From: Lates calcarifer
Taxonomy: Eukaryota; Chordata; Actinopteri; Centropomidae
NCBI RefSeq assembly: GCF_001640805.2
Contig: NC_066844.1
Location: 7,410,053 to 7,474,052 of the forward strand
Length of the DNA: 64,000 nt
Direction: 5' to 3'
How positions within the stretch are numbered: position 1 is the first letter of the stretch; each line of letters starts with the position of its first letter. The translations under genes were made by a program, and so were the position numbers. Positions 39,961 to 52,760 of the stretch are shown here, in pieces. Below the pieces are notes generated by a model. The model was given only the letters and a program-made list of their open reading frames with translations, was not told the origin of the DNA and did no database searches.

Positions 39961-42900
39961 AATCTTATTACCAAGATTTAATAATTAGACGCGTTCTGGG
40001 ACATATGCATCAATAATGAATCATCTTTTCATTTTAAAATGAGAATAAATATGCCGCTGAGAGAATTTCAATCTATTCATGCGTCATCCAGCCAAATTTA
40101 CATTTTTATTTCTTATTTAGGCATGCACTCTCCACATGAAACAGCATCTCGACAAGAATCCAGAGTCTGAGCTGCAGATATGCTCAGGCAGAGTCAAGTG
40201 CGCCCCAGCGTTTACTGCACAGACACAGTTCTGTGAGTCTCCTAATAGCCTACATGGTGAGCAGAGCAGCATCTTCAGACACTGACTTGAAACGACATGG
40301 ATGAAAGAATCGCCCTACGTAGTGGGGTAGAGGAAGATTATGCAATTTCACTGAGCCGGAGTCCCACGCACACGCATGCACATAAACACACATATATAAG
40401 GCGGCCTTTATTGGACCTGCATGGTCTCAGCTAGGGAGGAGGTGAGAGATTTCTTAGTGAAAGAAACATTTCTGGTTGAAATATTTCTGTAGTCAGCAGT
40501 GGCCGCTGGGCTGGTTTATAAAGCTTAGTCAAACCTGCAGTCGGGCATTGCTATGCATACCAAGAGACGTGCTGGTGATGGAGAAGGCAAGGGCGAAAAA
40601 ACGCGCTCTCCATCCGCACTGTAGCCTACCACTCCTTACCTTATCTGCAGTGTGGGCAATTTAAAGTGGTACACATCTCCTGCATTGTTCAGCAGTAATG
40701 CTGTTGGTCAGTCGGTTTCATATCTTTTAACCGCGATGCCAGATTTATGGACAAATAAGCTTTTACTGCAAGATGACATTATCATGAAGTTGAGTGACAA
40801 ACATAACAATGTAACATACAAGTACAGTAAGTGATAGCATTATTATGACATTATATTAGACTGTAGCTGTCATTTTGAAGAAAATTTCAGGATGTATATT
40901 CATTCAGACAATCTACCAAAAATGCATGAGAATACATCTTTCCCATGCAAGTATCTGATCTGAGCTTTACTGTTTACATTATTAGCACATATAAAGGCAA
41001 CAACAATCACACATTCACTCTGCCTCGTAATTCTTGTTTCTTTCTACTTTTTGTGCACAGCAGTTATATTTGTAACATTTCCTGGCAACACGCTTCATTA
41101 ATAATAGATATGAGGCTGACTAAAATAGAGCAAAACCTCCATCATCATTCCCTGCTAGGTGGAGAATGAAGAACAAACTGATCGATAGTAAATCCATTCC
41201 CCATTATCATCGCTGGAGTTGGGAATGAAAGCGCCATGGCCAGAAGTGACCTCCACAAAAGCCAAAGGTCAGCGGGAATCCCTTGGTCATGGAGGAGAGG
41301 GAGGTGAATGAGGAGGAACGAGGTTGGGGGAGGGGTGGGGAGGCCAGCAGGATGATTTGTGTGAGACTCGGCTTTGCCAAGGTTACTCCTGGCAGACCTG
41401 AGACCATCATGGCTCCCAGCGTTGTCCCTTCTGTCTGTCTGCCCTCCTCCCTCCCTGCCTTACTGCCACACATGCAGATACCTCTCACTAACTCTTAATG
41501 GCTTTCCCAGGTTCCTCATGACAGCACAGCCATTATTTATGAGCTGGGGGCCAGTTACAAAGACTGTTAATGCAAGCTCTAAAGCTCAGTTCACTTTGCA
41601 TTAGCTGCCTTGTTCTAATTAAAAGCGAAGAGTCCAAGCACTGTAAATGCTGTGCATGTTTTAATCATTTGGGGACGTGAAAAGTGGTTGTGTAAGTTGG
41701 CAGATGAGTGTGCCAACGATGAATTTGTTTCCAAGAGGTATTGATTTCAGGACACATTCTCATCTCCATCTGACGTTGTTTTGGCACAGGAACAGGGAGC
41801 TGAGAAAATGAACTTCAGGAAACTGAAGGTTTGCGATTACGGAGTGACAGGTCATTTCTTCACAAGATGCTGAAACTACTTTTAGATACATCAACGTGCC
41901 TTGTTCATTTAACTAAAGAAGCTTAACATTTCAAATGTTGAATATTGTCTAAACGCAAGCTGCTATGCAAGAGCTCTGCTGGAAAATCAGTTTAAAGTTG
42001 CAAAATAAATACTATTTTTTGTTTTCTATTTTTAATGGACAAGTGAACTGTAAAGACACAGACAGAAAATGTGGTGAGAGAGAAGGGTATGACAGGCAAT
42101 AAAAGCACTCAGCCTGGACCACACTGGGGATGCTGCACTTAAATGGTATGTGTCTTAACCACCAAGTCACATATATACACAAATACACTAGGATTTGAAT
42201 GAGATTGAAGACATTTGATGCCAGTTTTCATTGGAAATATTTCTATCCTAGTAATGAGGTTTGATTACCAACTGGGTAAAGTGGGCAACTACCCTGCGGT
42301 CCAAAACCCTAAAGGGTTGCAAAAGCCCCAGTTTCATTGCATGCTGGTTGGTTTTGGTAATTGGATTAACTGGAAATTTGCACCATGGGAAGTAAAATAT
42401 CAACTATGGCTGGAACTCCATTATTTACTGATTTTGCAGCCATGTCTCAAAGTGGGACACTGTCAAAATCTAATCTAACAGCTTTATTATTCTAGTTTAT
42501 ATTGTGCTGACGTGGAGCACATACCCACTGAAGTTGTGTTTAATCAGATTACCACAGACTAACACAAATCAAGCCTTATTCTAGCACAGGAGTACTGGTT
42601 GCACTGGACTTGATGAGAACTTGGAGGTGTCTGGAGTTTAAAAATGGAGAAAATTTAATTTAAGTCAGGGACTGTCTGACTAGAGAGTAAGCAAACAAGT
42701 CTATGAATCTGACCGGACATCTAATGCCAACTTTCGGTCCTTGACAGATAAAACCCCATTTTCAGTCAGTACCAAAAACATTTAATTATGTGATGGAATA
42801 GCTTTTATTTCCAGCATACTGTTTATATATGGTATGATATATAGTATTAGGAAAGTACTCTCTATTATATATAGAGTAGAGAATGTGTAGATTTTTATTT

Positions 42901-43285
42901 TTTCTGCCCAGATGGAGACCCTGTGAGGTCAAAAATGGTGAGTGTTTTAAACCAATATGGCAGACCATATAAAGATTTTTAATATACATTACATTTTCTT
43001 CTTGATCTGCCTAAAGCTGCCCATAGAACAATTTCTTTTCTGTACCAAAAAGTACTGAGGTTTCATACCCAGCACAACATAGGACATGCAAGTGGACAAA
43101 TATCTGTTTTGTATATTTGGTCAAAATTACAAAAGCTGTAGCCAAAGTTTCCATGTGACATGCATGTTTATCAGTGGTGAATGTCAGTGCGGTTTAGCCC
43201 AGTCCCTGGAGTGCAGTGCTCATTTTATGGACATTATTGTACCACCTTGCTCCTTGATACTGCATTGCAGCAGCCACAGGTTTCC

Positions 43286-43286
<1 letters not shown>

Positions 43287-43341
<55 letters not shown>
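43287..43341. repeat. (AC)n microsatellite, about 27 units
   Basis: Uninterrupted AC dinucleotides. Confidence 0.97.
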
Positions 43342-43343
<2 letters not shown>

Positions 43344-44186
43344 ATAAAAGGCTGCACACAAAAAATTCCTAATTCCAACATGATTCAACTTCAAGACCCT
43401 GCTCTGAATAAATATTACAGTCAATGTAATGCAATAAGATGGAACATATGAACTTTGCATATCATGTTCACTCTTGGTTTTGCTGCTGCATTAAGTAGAT
43501 TTTCTGCTTCTAGATATAATGATGCAACACTCTCCTGTGTATAATTCCTCATTAGCAAATTATCCCATGCAAATTCATCATCACCATATTTAATGAAAAT
43601 CTTGTGCTGAAATGATTCCATACTTTCTATTTTCTATCATGGTTTTTTTCACTCCTTGGGGTATGTAGCAATCCCACAACCTTACTTCTAAACACTTTTT
43701 TTTCCCTATGCATCTTCACTGAGACTCAATTTATTTAACCCTCTGGGAGATGAGTCATTCCAGCATCACTGCTCAGGAGATAGAAACTGAGGTGCCCTGC
43801 AAAAGAGGCTGGGTTATACATATAACTACGGGAGTTGGTTCGGAGAGTGGAGGCAATAAATAAAGAGATTAGGTACACAAATATATAGCAGTGCAGCTCC
43901 CTGTGTCCTTCTCTTTGTCCCCTGGAGCTAACGGTACATCTGAGGCAGAGACAAAAAAGAGATGGAGATATAGAAGAGAAGGACAGGGAAGAGAGAGCAT
44001 TGTGCAAAGAGAGGGAGGAGGAGAAGAAAAAGGGAGGGAGAGAGTCGTGCTCGTCAGATTGAGGCCCAGCAGGATGAGGGCAGACGCTGGAAAAGAGCCA
44101 GACACCAGGAGAGACACAAGGACACTGGTCCACTGCGGTATACTGCCAAGCTGCGTCTCACTTAGACCAATAACCTCACAAAAATC

Positions 44187-44188
<2 letters not shown>

Positions 44189-44258
<70 letters not shown>
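44189..44258. repeat. (CA)n microsatellite, 35 units
   Basis: Uninterrupted CA dinucleotides, about 850 bases from the previous CA repeat in the same orientation. Confidence 0.97.
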
Positions 44259-44259
<1 letters not shown>

Positions 44260-44550
44260 GCCCACTGCACAAGCTTTTTATACATAAACTTGTGGGTTTA
44301 TGGAACAGTTGACGCTACCTGTAGACATTTTTCGCACGGTAATAGTTTACTGCAGTTACTGCATTGACACATGCTGCTGATCTGGAAGTGAAAAGTTACA
44401 GCATGCAACATTTGGCTGATAAACACACATGCACTTTACCATATGATTTCTTTATCTGTCATTTGTTCTGACAGCAGCAAAATGACAGAAAAAAAAATCT
44501 TGGCTACATTCAATTCAGTGAGCTAATCCTGATGCTGAAGAGAAGGACTA

Positions 44551-44576
44551 TGAGTCAGTGAGTCAGTGAGTCAGTG
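44551..44576. promoter_or_regulatory. Three tandem AP-1 (TRE) motifs
   Basis: TGAGTCAG occurs three times back to back, giving TGAGTCA heptamers at 44551, 44559 and 44567. It lies between kcna2 and kcna3. Binding is inferred from the motif only. Confidence 0.5.
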
Positions 44577-46737
44577 TCACTGGTGCAGGGATACCCTTAT
44601 GCTGCGTTATACAATGTGTCTGTATGAGTGAGTGAAATTCAAGTCAGGGTAAGTGCTTGCTCCAGGAACACTGGGTTATATTACACCAAGGTCATACTAG
44701 AAATAAGATACCTTTCGTATGAGGGTGAGAGAATAAAAATAAAACTGATTGTGTGTATGTGGCACCAAGCTTTTTACATACACAGCAGGGCTCTGGGAGG
44801 GGAAGTGGTTTACTTGCATTGCATACAGCAGTGACTTTTTACAGCATAAGGCCCCACCCCTGAATATTTTAGCAAATCCAAGTTTTGTTCCACTTTCACT
44901 TGATGGAATGTACATGGTAAACATTTGGCATTAAAGGCATGAGTGTAAATATACCCAGGTCTGCTTTAGTATATCTGAGAATGAATGGGCTGCTGTGTTT
45001 GTGTGCTGCAGCACAGATGCACATTATGGGACTTGTGGCATTTACAGTGACAGCTACTGTGTCACTGCGATGATGCAACACTCTGGTTTTTTGTTATGCC
45101 AGTGACTCAAGGAACCAAAACATTTGCCTCAACCTCATGCAGCAGTCTCATCTGCAGTCGATGCTACTGCTGCTGCTGAACCCGGCAGCCGCTCTGACTC
45201 ACAGGACGCCTGAGGGGTGAGCTAGGGTTGCACACTTTCCAGGGTCACAAGGCCCTGACAAGGCATCTGAACCCCCCCACCCCAAAAAAAAAAAAATATT
45301 AATCTTGTCTGTCATGGTTAAGATAAACAGACTCCTGGAAAGTGTCTTAAAACACCAGAATATCAAAAGAAATTGTTCGAGGTCAGCATTGCTACTGTAG
45401 TTGGGCGAATCTTTTGCTCAGCCTCATTTGGTTGCTACAGAGACCGTCTCTGGGGGGAGCAGTGGGAGGAGGCTGGGCGGTGACATCACGCCTACAGCGT
45501 CTCTGGTGCCGCTGGGATATTTCAGGTAAAGTTACAGCATGATGACAAAGCACTTTTCATTCCCCTGCAGTCAGCTGCATTAGTGAATGAATTAGTGTTT
45601 AGAAAAAGTATAAAATATGTGGTTTATTATTTTCCTCATTTCACTGTCTACACCTGGGACGTGCTCTGTAGCATATGCCACACTCTCTGCCCTCTAGGGG
45701 GGGAAGATATATGCTTTCTTTGACATGCTTTCTGGGCTTTTCATTGTCTCACTGAAAGCCCTGAATGCAGAGTCTTGATGCAGAGAAGTGAACTTTATGA
45801 ATAGCCCCCAGAGTGCCATTACATGTTCTCCAAAGAGCAGATGGATGAATGGCACCCAGAGAAATAATGGCAATATGTCTCATGGTTTCTATTTTGGGCA
45901 GCACTGAGTTACAGTTTTAGGGCAAATACTGTACCACATAAAAATATCATCAGAGCAGGAAGAAAAATGTGCAGTGCTGTGAATAATTGCACCGGATGCA
46001 GCCGCTGCCTTCCCTCTTCCCCTCGCCGACGTGTCATGAACGTGCTTTGGTAAAAGTTCAAGAATGACAAGCGGCACCTCTCCTGGCACACACTCCCCAC
46101 ATTGGCGTGCTGGGTGTCATTAGAGGTAGCACGCTGCTGCGAGGCATCGTTCCTCTCATGTGGCGAATGTTGTCATGATGAGGACAGCGAGGAGACGAGA
46201 CGAGAGGGGAAGTCTGGGGTCTCCTCCACTCCACCTCCACCCCCCACCCCACCTCACCCCGGTGCCAACTGAGCGCAAGTCCTGGACTCGTATCCTCTCG
46301 TCCGCCAGGAGTGGCAGTGTCAGAGAGGACCAGCTGTGGAGCTGACTGTTTGCAGTTGTCTGCATGTGTGTGCGCATTTGCTTATCACATGTGAGCTCAT
46401 ATATGTGAGTGTCTTCCCTCTGACTCAGTGCTGAGTGTATGTGCATGTCTTCTCCAGTTCTGTCTGTTTTCTAATGACGAGGATCCTTCAGCAGAGTGCA
46501 TTCAGGCGCACCAGCTGTGACCATCTTACAGCTGTGCAGCACTCAAGCATGCTCATTCATATCCACACACACATATTCACACAGGGACAGCGAGACAACT
46601 AGATATGTCACATTTAAAACTAGCACACGCACACATTAAAAGAGTGCATCTTGCTTTAAATCTTTCCTAAGGCTGTGTTCTACATTGAATATCTGTTTTT
46701 GTCTATAGTGACGAGTAAGTCTTATGCTATTATGTAA

Positions 46738-47515
46738 CTAGGGCTGGGTAACATTTTAAAATTTTCAATACTTCTGTGAATTCAGTACCCGAGCCTCTGT
46801 ATATATACCAGGACAATACTCCTTACTTTGAAACATGTTTTTCTATGAAACTCTTTTCTTCATTTAACAAAAGAAGGTTATGTTTCTCAAATGTCTAAAC
46901 ACAAACAGCTGTATAAGAACTTTTCCACGGCAATAGTCTAAAAATATTTTATTTAAATCAGGAACTATCTACTGACTAAGATTACAAACAGTCAAAGCTA
47001 ATTGATTTTTTTGTCCACTTGGAGGCCGTGGAACATGATAAACACACTGACACTGACATAATATCACTTCAGATGTTGTAACAAACGGCTCAGCAAACAG
47101 TTGCTTATTCACACATCCAGCAGAGACAGAGCAATATTAGCACTCATTTGGATTTGTCTTTCTGGCAGGATGACAAATTGAAGTCCAATATTCGGTGTCC
47201 CTTCAACAGTTTTTGTCTCCACAAATTCCTCAGGGAAATATCTGGCTGTTTACCTACTAAATGCTGCACTACAGTCCAGCAACTAGTTGCTTATTTTTGT
47301 CTGCCTGCTGTTTGATGCTGGCCAAGTAGGGAACAGTTGGTTTATTAGAGCCTTTTTTCTTTTCTTTTTCTTTTTTTGGCTGAAAACAGATGCCTGCTAC
47401 AAATGAGATTGGAGCAGAGTTTGCAGGCCACAAAACCAAAACAATGAGCAGAGAGATGCAAAAACACTGTTGACCCGAGGGTATAATAATGTGATATCAT
47501 ACCCAGTTCTATAGG
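46738..47515 (+). mobile_element. Degraded interspersed element with terminal inverted repeat-like ends
   Basis: The left end CTAGGGCTGGGTAACATTTT and the right end AATGTGATATCATACCCAGT, then TCTATAG, are partly inverted (GCTGGGTA against TACCCAGT). Inside, CAGTACCCGAGCCTC is typical of a common fish repeat. The segment at 47150-47460 matches the repeats at 20640-20900 and 27120-27480. Confidence 0.6.
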
Positions 47516-48605
47516 CAATATAGAGACAACAACAGTTTATTGAAAGAATGTATTAGAGTGTTTTCCCAATTTTGGTACTACAAGGACCCAAATTCTGATT
47601 AAATATGGAATTAAGTCTTTTTCATTAATCTTGTGTAATAAGCTTCTTGACTTCCTGATGAGATGAGTAAACACAGAAATGACTGATAAGTTCTTTTAAT
47701 AATTTAAAGAAAAGCAATGTTAATCTTCTTATGAGGCCACAATATCTCAGCCTATTAAAGTCTAACAAGTTTACCTCTAATGCGATCTTCCCCTCTGCAC
47801 AAACCAGAACAAGACAGGCTGAACTGCAGGTGTCCCTTACTGGTGCTGCCATCGAGCTCCACAGGAGATGATTAACGGCGCCGGGTAACTTGGAGGCACG
47901 TTTTCATTTTCCCCTGGTTAAAAATACATTGAAGAAGGGCTTTAATTCCAGTAGAGGAGACAGAGGGAACAAAGCCACTCAGCAGTTCTGAGGCACAGCA
48001 CCTGGAGCTGTGGGGCACATGGTATCTGGCCTGCATGTAAAACTACAAACTCAGCAAAGTAGACAAAGGGTTAAAATCTGTGAATCTCAATGCATGTTAA
48101 GTCATCACGAGAGTTCTGTTCTTCCTCAAATGTTGTGTTTACCCTGCTTAAATGTTTTGTTTGTGTATGTGTGTGGAGCCTGATTGTATACACAAATCAA
48201 ATGTGGACCACATGTTACTAAAACAGCTCTTTTTTTCAAGTTTGACATTTAAAATCATTGTCATCAAGACCAAACTTTACCATAGGAGAACAGTCAGGTT
48301 ATAGGATAGCTGTTCATTTCATAAGATATACCATTCTGCAGCTGTTGTGTCATTTGCATACATACTTTCAGGAAGACACGAAGCTGTGAAAAAGTTTTTT
48401 TTCTTCTGCTCTGGCTCATAAATTCATGTCTTTGTTTAAATTGTGCTTTACTGAACAAACTACATGAGCTTCCATGTGATGCTTCAAAAGTACATTTTGC
48501 TTTGTAACAGCCCAGCATACTGCAAAGCACATTTAAAGTAACCTTGATGTCTCATTCTTTGCTTGTTCAAAGTCATGGGAAGTGTAAGTAAGGAAGAGGT
48601 TTTTT

Positions 48606-48607
<2 letters not shown>

Positions 48608-48665
<58 letters not shown>
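48608..48665. repeat. (TC)n microsatellite, about 29 units
   Basis: Uninterrupted CT dinucleotides preceded by a T-run. A pure purine/pyrimidine mirror sequence of this length can form triplex DNA. Confidence 0.97.
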
Positions 48666-48668
<3 letters not shown>

Positions 48669-49608
48669 TTGTCTCCTGGGAAACACAGCAATTATGGGTC
48701 AGACTAAAAAAGCCACTAGGTGGAATTTTTTAAGGTAGTTTCCTGACCTGCATGACAAATCCCAGACAGCCATATGGTCAATTCTGGGTCAAAACACTGT
48801 TTGGGGTCTCACAAACCCCAATGCTGCATGTGTAGATATAGTAACAACAATAATAGCAACTGTAATTCTTCAGTACACATTTTTCTTTTCCTCTGAATAA
48901 AAGCCAATATGTAGATAAGTATTGAAGTTGTAACTCTTTCCCCTGACACAAACAGGTTTGCACATTTGTTGAAGGGGAAATATTTAATGTGCTATGCATG
49001 CTATGCAAAATCTAATAAGAGAGAGTTAAATGTTATCAGTGCAAGCTCAGCATTAAACTCCTATCTAACAGTAATAACTCATATGATCCACTAGAGGGCA
49101 GTACTGAGCTACTTTAAGTGACAAAGCCTCTGTCTGGTTCAACATTAACACAAACGAGCATGAAATCAAGCCTAACTAAACCTACATTAAGTACCATTTT
49201 AAATACTTAATGATGCAGCAAGTTGTTTTTAAAAACTTATTACCTTTGAATTTTGCACAAATTCCTGATATCATAATTAATCACAGGCACATACTAATAA
49301 ATGGCAAATAAATGCTGCTGAGATCATTTAAATCATTTTAAGCCACAATGTCAAATATTGTCCAATTCACTGTAAAAGTTAGCCATTCTTTTTCTCTGAT
49401 TTCCATCACTGTAAACTGTATATATCTGTATATACATTACATATTTGAGAAGCTCTCATGCATATCACAAGCCATCATTATACATGAGATGCAGCCCTGT
49501 AATTAACTGTCAGTGGACTCCTTTGAGTTTCACCGTTTCTTTGTTTGTGTCACTTTGTACTACAAGCAAGCGTGCAAGTGTCTGCTGCAGGGGATGAAAG
49601 GTACTAAC

Positions 49609-49616
49609 TGACGTCA
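49609..49616. promoter_or_regulatory. Perfect CRE palindrome
   Basis: TGACGTCA, the full CREB/ATF site, about 1.3 kb beyond the kcna3 stop. One such site is not strong evidence of function. Confidence 0.35.
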
Positions 49617-50243
49617 GACCTAGTTGGCATGCCAACTCAGAGAATGGAGTTCACATCAGCAAAACAGAGCAGCCGAGGTGGTTTTAGTGAAGGGAAACAA
49701 AGGCCAGGCTGCACTGATACAACAGCTTTTTTTTTTTTTTTTTTTGTGATATTCATATTTCTACTGCCAATACACTGCCTGAAAATACATGCTTCAAACT
49801 TCACCTAGAGGACTGATAGTACTGACTGATTAATCCACCGTAATAGAACGATATTATTTTTAACCTCCAGATTAGTTTTACACAATATTAAAATCATGCA
49901 TCCACAGTTGCTCCTTTAACCCTTCAAGGACACAAAGGTCAAAATAAAGGTGATAATGAACCACAGTTGGAAAGTCTTGCCAACACAATGCGATGGTAAC
50001 GTTGGAGGGAGTCACCCGGGAAACCACCGTCGTCATGGAGACTGCATCACAAGGCGGGCTCACTGAGCAAGGAGGCGGGACGTGCTGCACGTTCTCCCTC
50101 CTTGTTTTCATACTGTCATCACATGATCTCAAACACACAATTATTCACAATTTATGTTTCATACCCCCCCGCTCGCTCTGGGCCATTTTTGCAGTGGTGT
50201 TTATCCATAATGACATTTTGAGTCGGAATCACGTAATTCTCGT

Positions 50244-50354
50244 TTTATTTAATATAGGCTTTATAGGCATTTCTGAATAAAAATACAATTTTACGTAAAG
50301 CTCGACTTAGAATTTATGATAAGCGTTTCCATCTACACCACTCTGCGATTTATT
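50244..50354 (-). terminator. Candidate poly(A) signals of kcna3
   Basis: AATAAA on the minus strand at 50349-50354 and 50244-50249, about 600 and 700 bases after the stop. Either could end a short 3'UTR; longer forms are possible. Confidence 0.35.
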
Positions 50355-50663
50355 ACCTGAATAAAAATCTGCACAAGACTCAGAGTCCAACATCTCGACA
50401 GGTTATGATATTAAATATAACCTAAAACAGGCATTTGGCTATGTTAATTACCATAGTCTATTCATTACATTACTGGACAATGAAACTTCTCTTTCCACGA
50501 AGCACAAGACGTCGTTTTTGACTGACGGGTAGATGCAATATAGTATTATGCTACACGTGTATCCCAATCATAAACACCAACAACTTTCGCATTATAACAT
50601 CAAGATATGTAGAGGCATCATGTGGCACTATACACTGAAAAATATCTGTTTTAACAAGCCGCT

Positions 50664-50666
<3 letters not shown>

Positions 50667-50715
<49 letters not shown>
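50667..50715. repeat. (TA)n(CA)n microsatellite
   Basis: About 18 TA units joined to about 6 CA units, in the presumed 3'UTR of kcna3. Confidence 0.95.
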
Positions 50716-50716
<1 letters not shown>

Positions 50717-50949
50717 CTTCCACGCACATGTTTTTTGGTTACATTAATACTTCTCGATCTCTTAGAAAAACATGTGAATCCACACTGGGTTCAAGTAGTT
50801 TGTCATTTGCGTAAATGACTTGTTAAAACGGACATTTACGCAGCGTTCATCCACAGATATGGACTGACACAATACGACCGGCTATATAAAAAAATAATAT
50901 TATAGCTACTGTTTCTTCATGCTCCATAAATGATCCGTTCTGGGTTCAT

Positions 50950-52503
50950 TTACACGTCTGTGAAGATCTTTTTGATGTTCACGCAGTTCTGGTTGTTCTC
51001 GGTGGTGAAGTTGGGCTGTTTGAACGCACTGTTGATGCCCTCTTCTATCACCATGTACTCAGACTTGCTGAGAGACGAGGAGCTGCATGACCTCCTCAGC
51101 TCCTCTGAGGGGAGGTGCTCACAGCTCCCCGTGTTCAGGTACTGTGGGTGCTCCTCTCCGTCAGTCTCCCTGTGGTAAAAGTAGTTGAAATTGGACACAA
51201 TCACTGGCACGGGTAAGGCAATGGTGAGTACGCCTGCTATTGCGCACAAAGACCCCACTATTTTCCCACCAATAGTCACCGGATGCATGTCTCCGTATCC
51301 GACTGTGGTCATGGTGACTACAGCCCACCAAAACGCGTCTGGGATGCTGGTGAAGCTGGACGTGGGATCGTCCGCTTCTGCAAAGTAAACCGCGCTGGAG
51401 AAGAGAATAACTCCGATGAAAAGGAAAAATATAAGCAAACCGAGCTCCCTCATGCTGGCCTTGAGGGTCTGCCCCAAAATCTGAAGTCCTTTTGAGTGTC
51501 GTGAGAGCTTAAAAATGCGAAAGACCCTCACCAGTCTGATAACCCTCAGGATGGCGAGGGACATCGCCTGTTGGCCGCCGTTGGTCTGCCTCTCGGCCAG
51601 CTCTGTCCCCAAAGTGATAAAGTAGGGGATTATGGCCACAATGTCAATGATATTCATGATGTTTTTGGAGAAGGAAGTTTTGCTGGGGCAGGCGAAGAAT
51701 CTGACCAGCAACTCGAAAGAAAACCAAATGATGCACAGAGTCTCTATCACAAAGAAGGGGTCTGTGAACGGGCTTGGCACGTAGGGAGCAGTGCCATTGA
51801 CCGTGGGTGCCACTGTGGCTTGGTCTTTATCATCCCGAAATTCCGGGAGAGTCTCCATGCAGAAAATGACAATTGAAATCAAAATAACAAGCACTGAAAC
51901 GATGGCTATCCCTCGAGCTGGACCAGAGCTTTCAGGATACTCAAACAAAAGCCAAACCTGTTTTTGGAAATCATTTTTGGGCAGCACGCGCTCCTCTTCT
52001 TTTATAAACCCTTCATCATCTCGGAATTTCTCCATAGCCTCCTCTCCCAGCTGATAAAACCTAATCTCCTCGGAGAAAATATCAATGGGGACGTTAACAG
52101 GTCTCCGTATGCGCCCCCCTGACTGGTAGTAGTATAGGATGGCATCAAAGCTCGGTCTGTTCCTGTCGAAGAAGTACTCGTTCCTCAGTGGGTCAAAGTA
52201 GCGCATCCTTTTCCTGGGGTCCCCCAGCAGCGTGTCTGGAAACTGATTGAAAGTTTTGAGTTGCGTCTCGAAACGTAAACCTGAAATGTTGATCACCACC
52301 CTCTCGCAACATCCCTGACGGCCGCGCTCGTATCGATCCACCGACAGGTGAGGCGCCGAGAGCACGGCGGACTCCTCCAGCATGTTTTCCACCGTCATGA
52401 CGCCCCTCTCCACCTCGGCATAACCTCGGCTGTCGCTTGCGTTGCTGCCCCTGCGCCTGGCGGACGAGGACGACTGGATCACGCTGGAGGTCTGCTCATC
52501 CAT
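50950..52503 (-). CDS. kcna3: Kv1.3 voltage-gated potassium channel alpha subunit, Shaker family
   Basis: Single coding exon. I chose the start MDEQTSSV, which gives 517 residues and aligns with the MDE start of mammalian Kv1.3; an in-frame ATG 20 codons upstream (MVEREAW) is possible. T1 covers about 68-160, S1 198-218, S2 248-270, S3 280-299, and S4 316-340 with R320, R323, R326, R329, K332 and R335. S5 is near 353-375, the filter TMTTVGYGD is 398-406, S6 is 418-440, and PVP is 431-433. H407 just after the filter is the hallmark Kv1.3 outer-vestibule histidine (GYGDMHPVT), linked to C-type inactivation. N236 (NGT) is a glycosylation sequon. The tail has [11 protein letters not shown] and [12 protein letters not shown], nearly identical to mammals, ending in a PDZ ligand. 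The N-terminus differs from mammals but keeps GYAE and MTV-type segments. The product is a plasma-membrane K+ channel; in mammals it acts in lymphocytes and neurons. Confidence 0.97.
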   Translation of the reverse strand: MDEQTSSVIQSSSSARRRGSNASDSRGYAEVERGVMTVENMLEESAVLSAPHLSVDRYERGRQGCCERVVINISGLRFETQLKTFNQFPDTLLGDPRKRMRYFDPLRNEYFFDRNRPSFDAILYYYQSGGRIRRPVNVPIDIFSEEIRFYQLGEEAMEKFRDDEGFIKEEERVLPKNDFQKQVWLLFEYPESSGPARGIAIVSVLVILISIVIFCMETLPEFRDDKDQATVAPTVNGTAPYVPSPFTDPFFVIETLCIIWFSFELLVRFFACPSKTSFSKNIMNIIDIVAIIPYFITLGTELAERQTNGGQQAMSLAILRVIRLVRVFRIFKLSRHSKGLQILGQTLKASMRELGLLIFFLFIGVILFSSAVYFAEADDPTSSFTSIPDAFWWAVVTMTTVGYGDMHPVTIGGKIVGSLCAIAGVLTIALPVPVIVSNFNYFYHRETDGEEHPQYLNTGSCEHLPSEELRRSCSSSSLSKSEYMVIEEGINSAFKQPNFTTENNQNCVNIKKIFTDV

Positions 52504-52689
52504 ACAGGTGGTTTTCGGTCGTGGGGAGGGGGGCAAAGTGCGCCACGCCTCTCTCTCAACCAAAGCCTACAGCTTTGGAGAGCTGAGGCCGACGCCGCTT
52601 ACATCTCTCCTAACCATCACCTATCTGTGCGTATCCACACACTGAAGCGCTGCGCGCCCCTCTGCCTTTTTCCTCCCCCCCCCCCAAAC

Positions 52690-52760
52690 ACGTCGACACC
52701 CGCCCACGGCGCGCATATGTCTGACATAAGTCCACCACCCGCCCAATCGGAAATTGACTT
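52690..52760 (-). promoter_or_regulatory. Proximal promoter of kcna3
   Basis: Two GC boxes (CCCGCCC on plus at 52699-52705 and 52738-52744) and a CCAAT box (52743-52747) lie 190-245 bases upstream of the chosen ATG, in the most CpG-rich part of the window. No splice acceptor is apparent before the ATG, so the 5'UTR is probably continuous with the coding exon. Confidence 0.5.

Larger units (their letters stand above)
39961..50949. other. Intergenic, kcna2 upstream region to the 3' end of kcna3
   Basis: No supported protein gene. Contains a possible alternative first exon of kcna2 ending at 40640 and a low-repeat stretch at 41180-41700. It also holds two long CA repeats, three tandem AP-1 sites, a GC-rich promoter-like patch at 45420-45540, the repeat at 46738-47515, a long CT repeat, a perfect CRE at 49609-49616 and a TA/CA repeat. 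The last kilobase is probably kcna3 3'UTR. Confidence 0.5.

Noticed and set aside
52504..52563. Longer kcna3 start (MVEREAW)
   Set aside because: Not excluded, but MDEQ aligns with the mammalian MDE start, and the extra 20 residues resemble nothing known.
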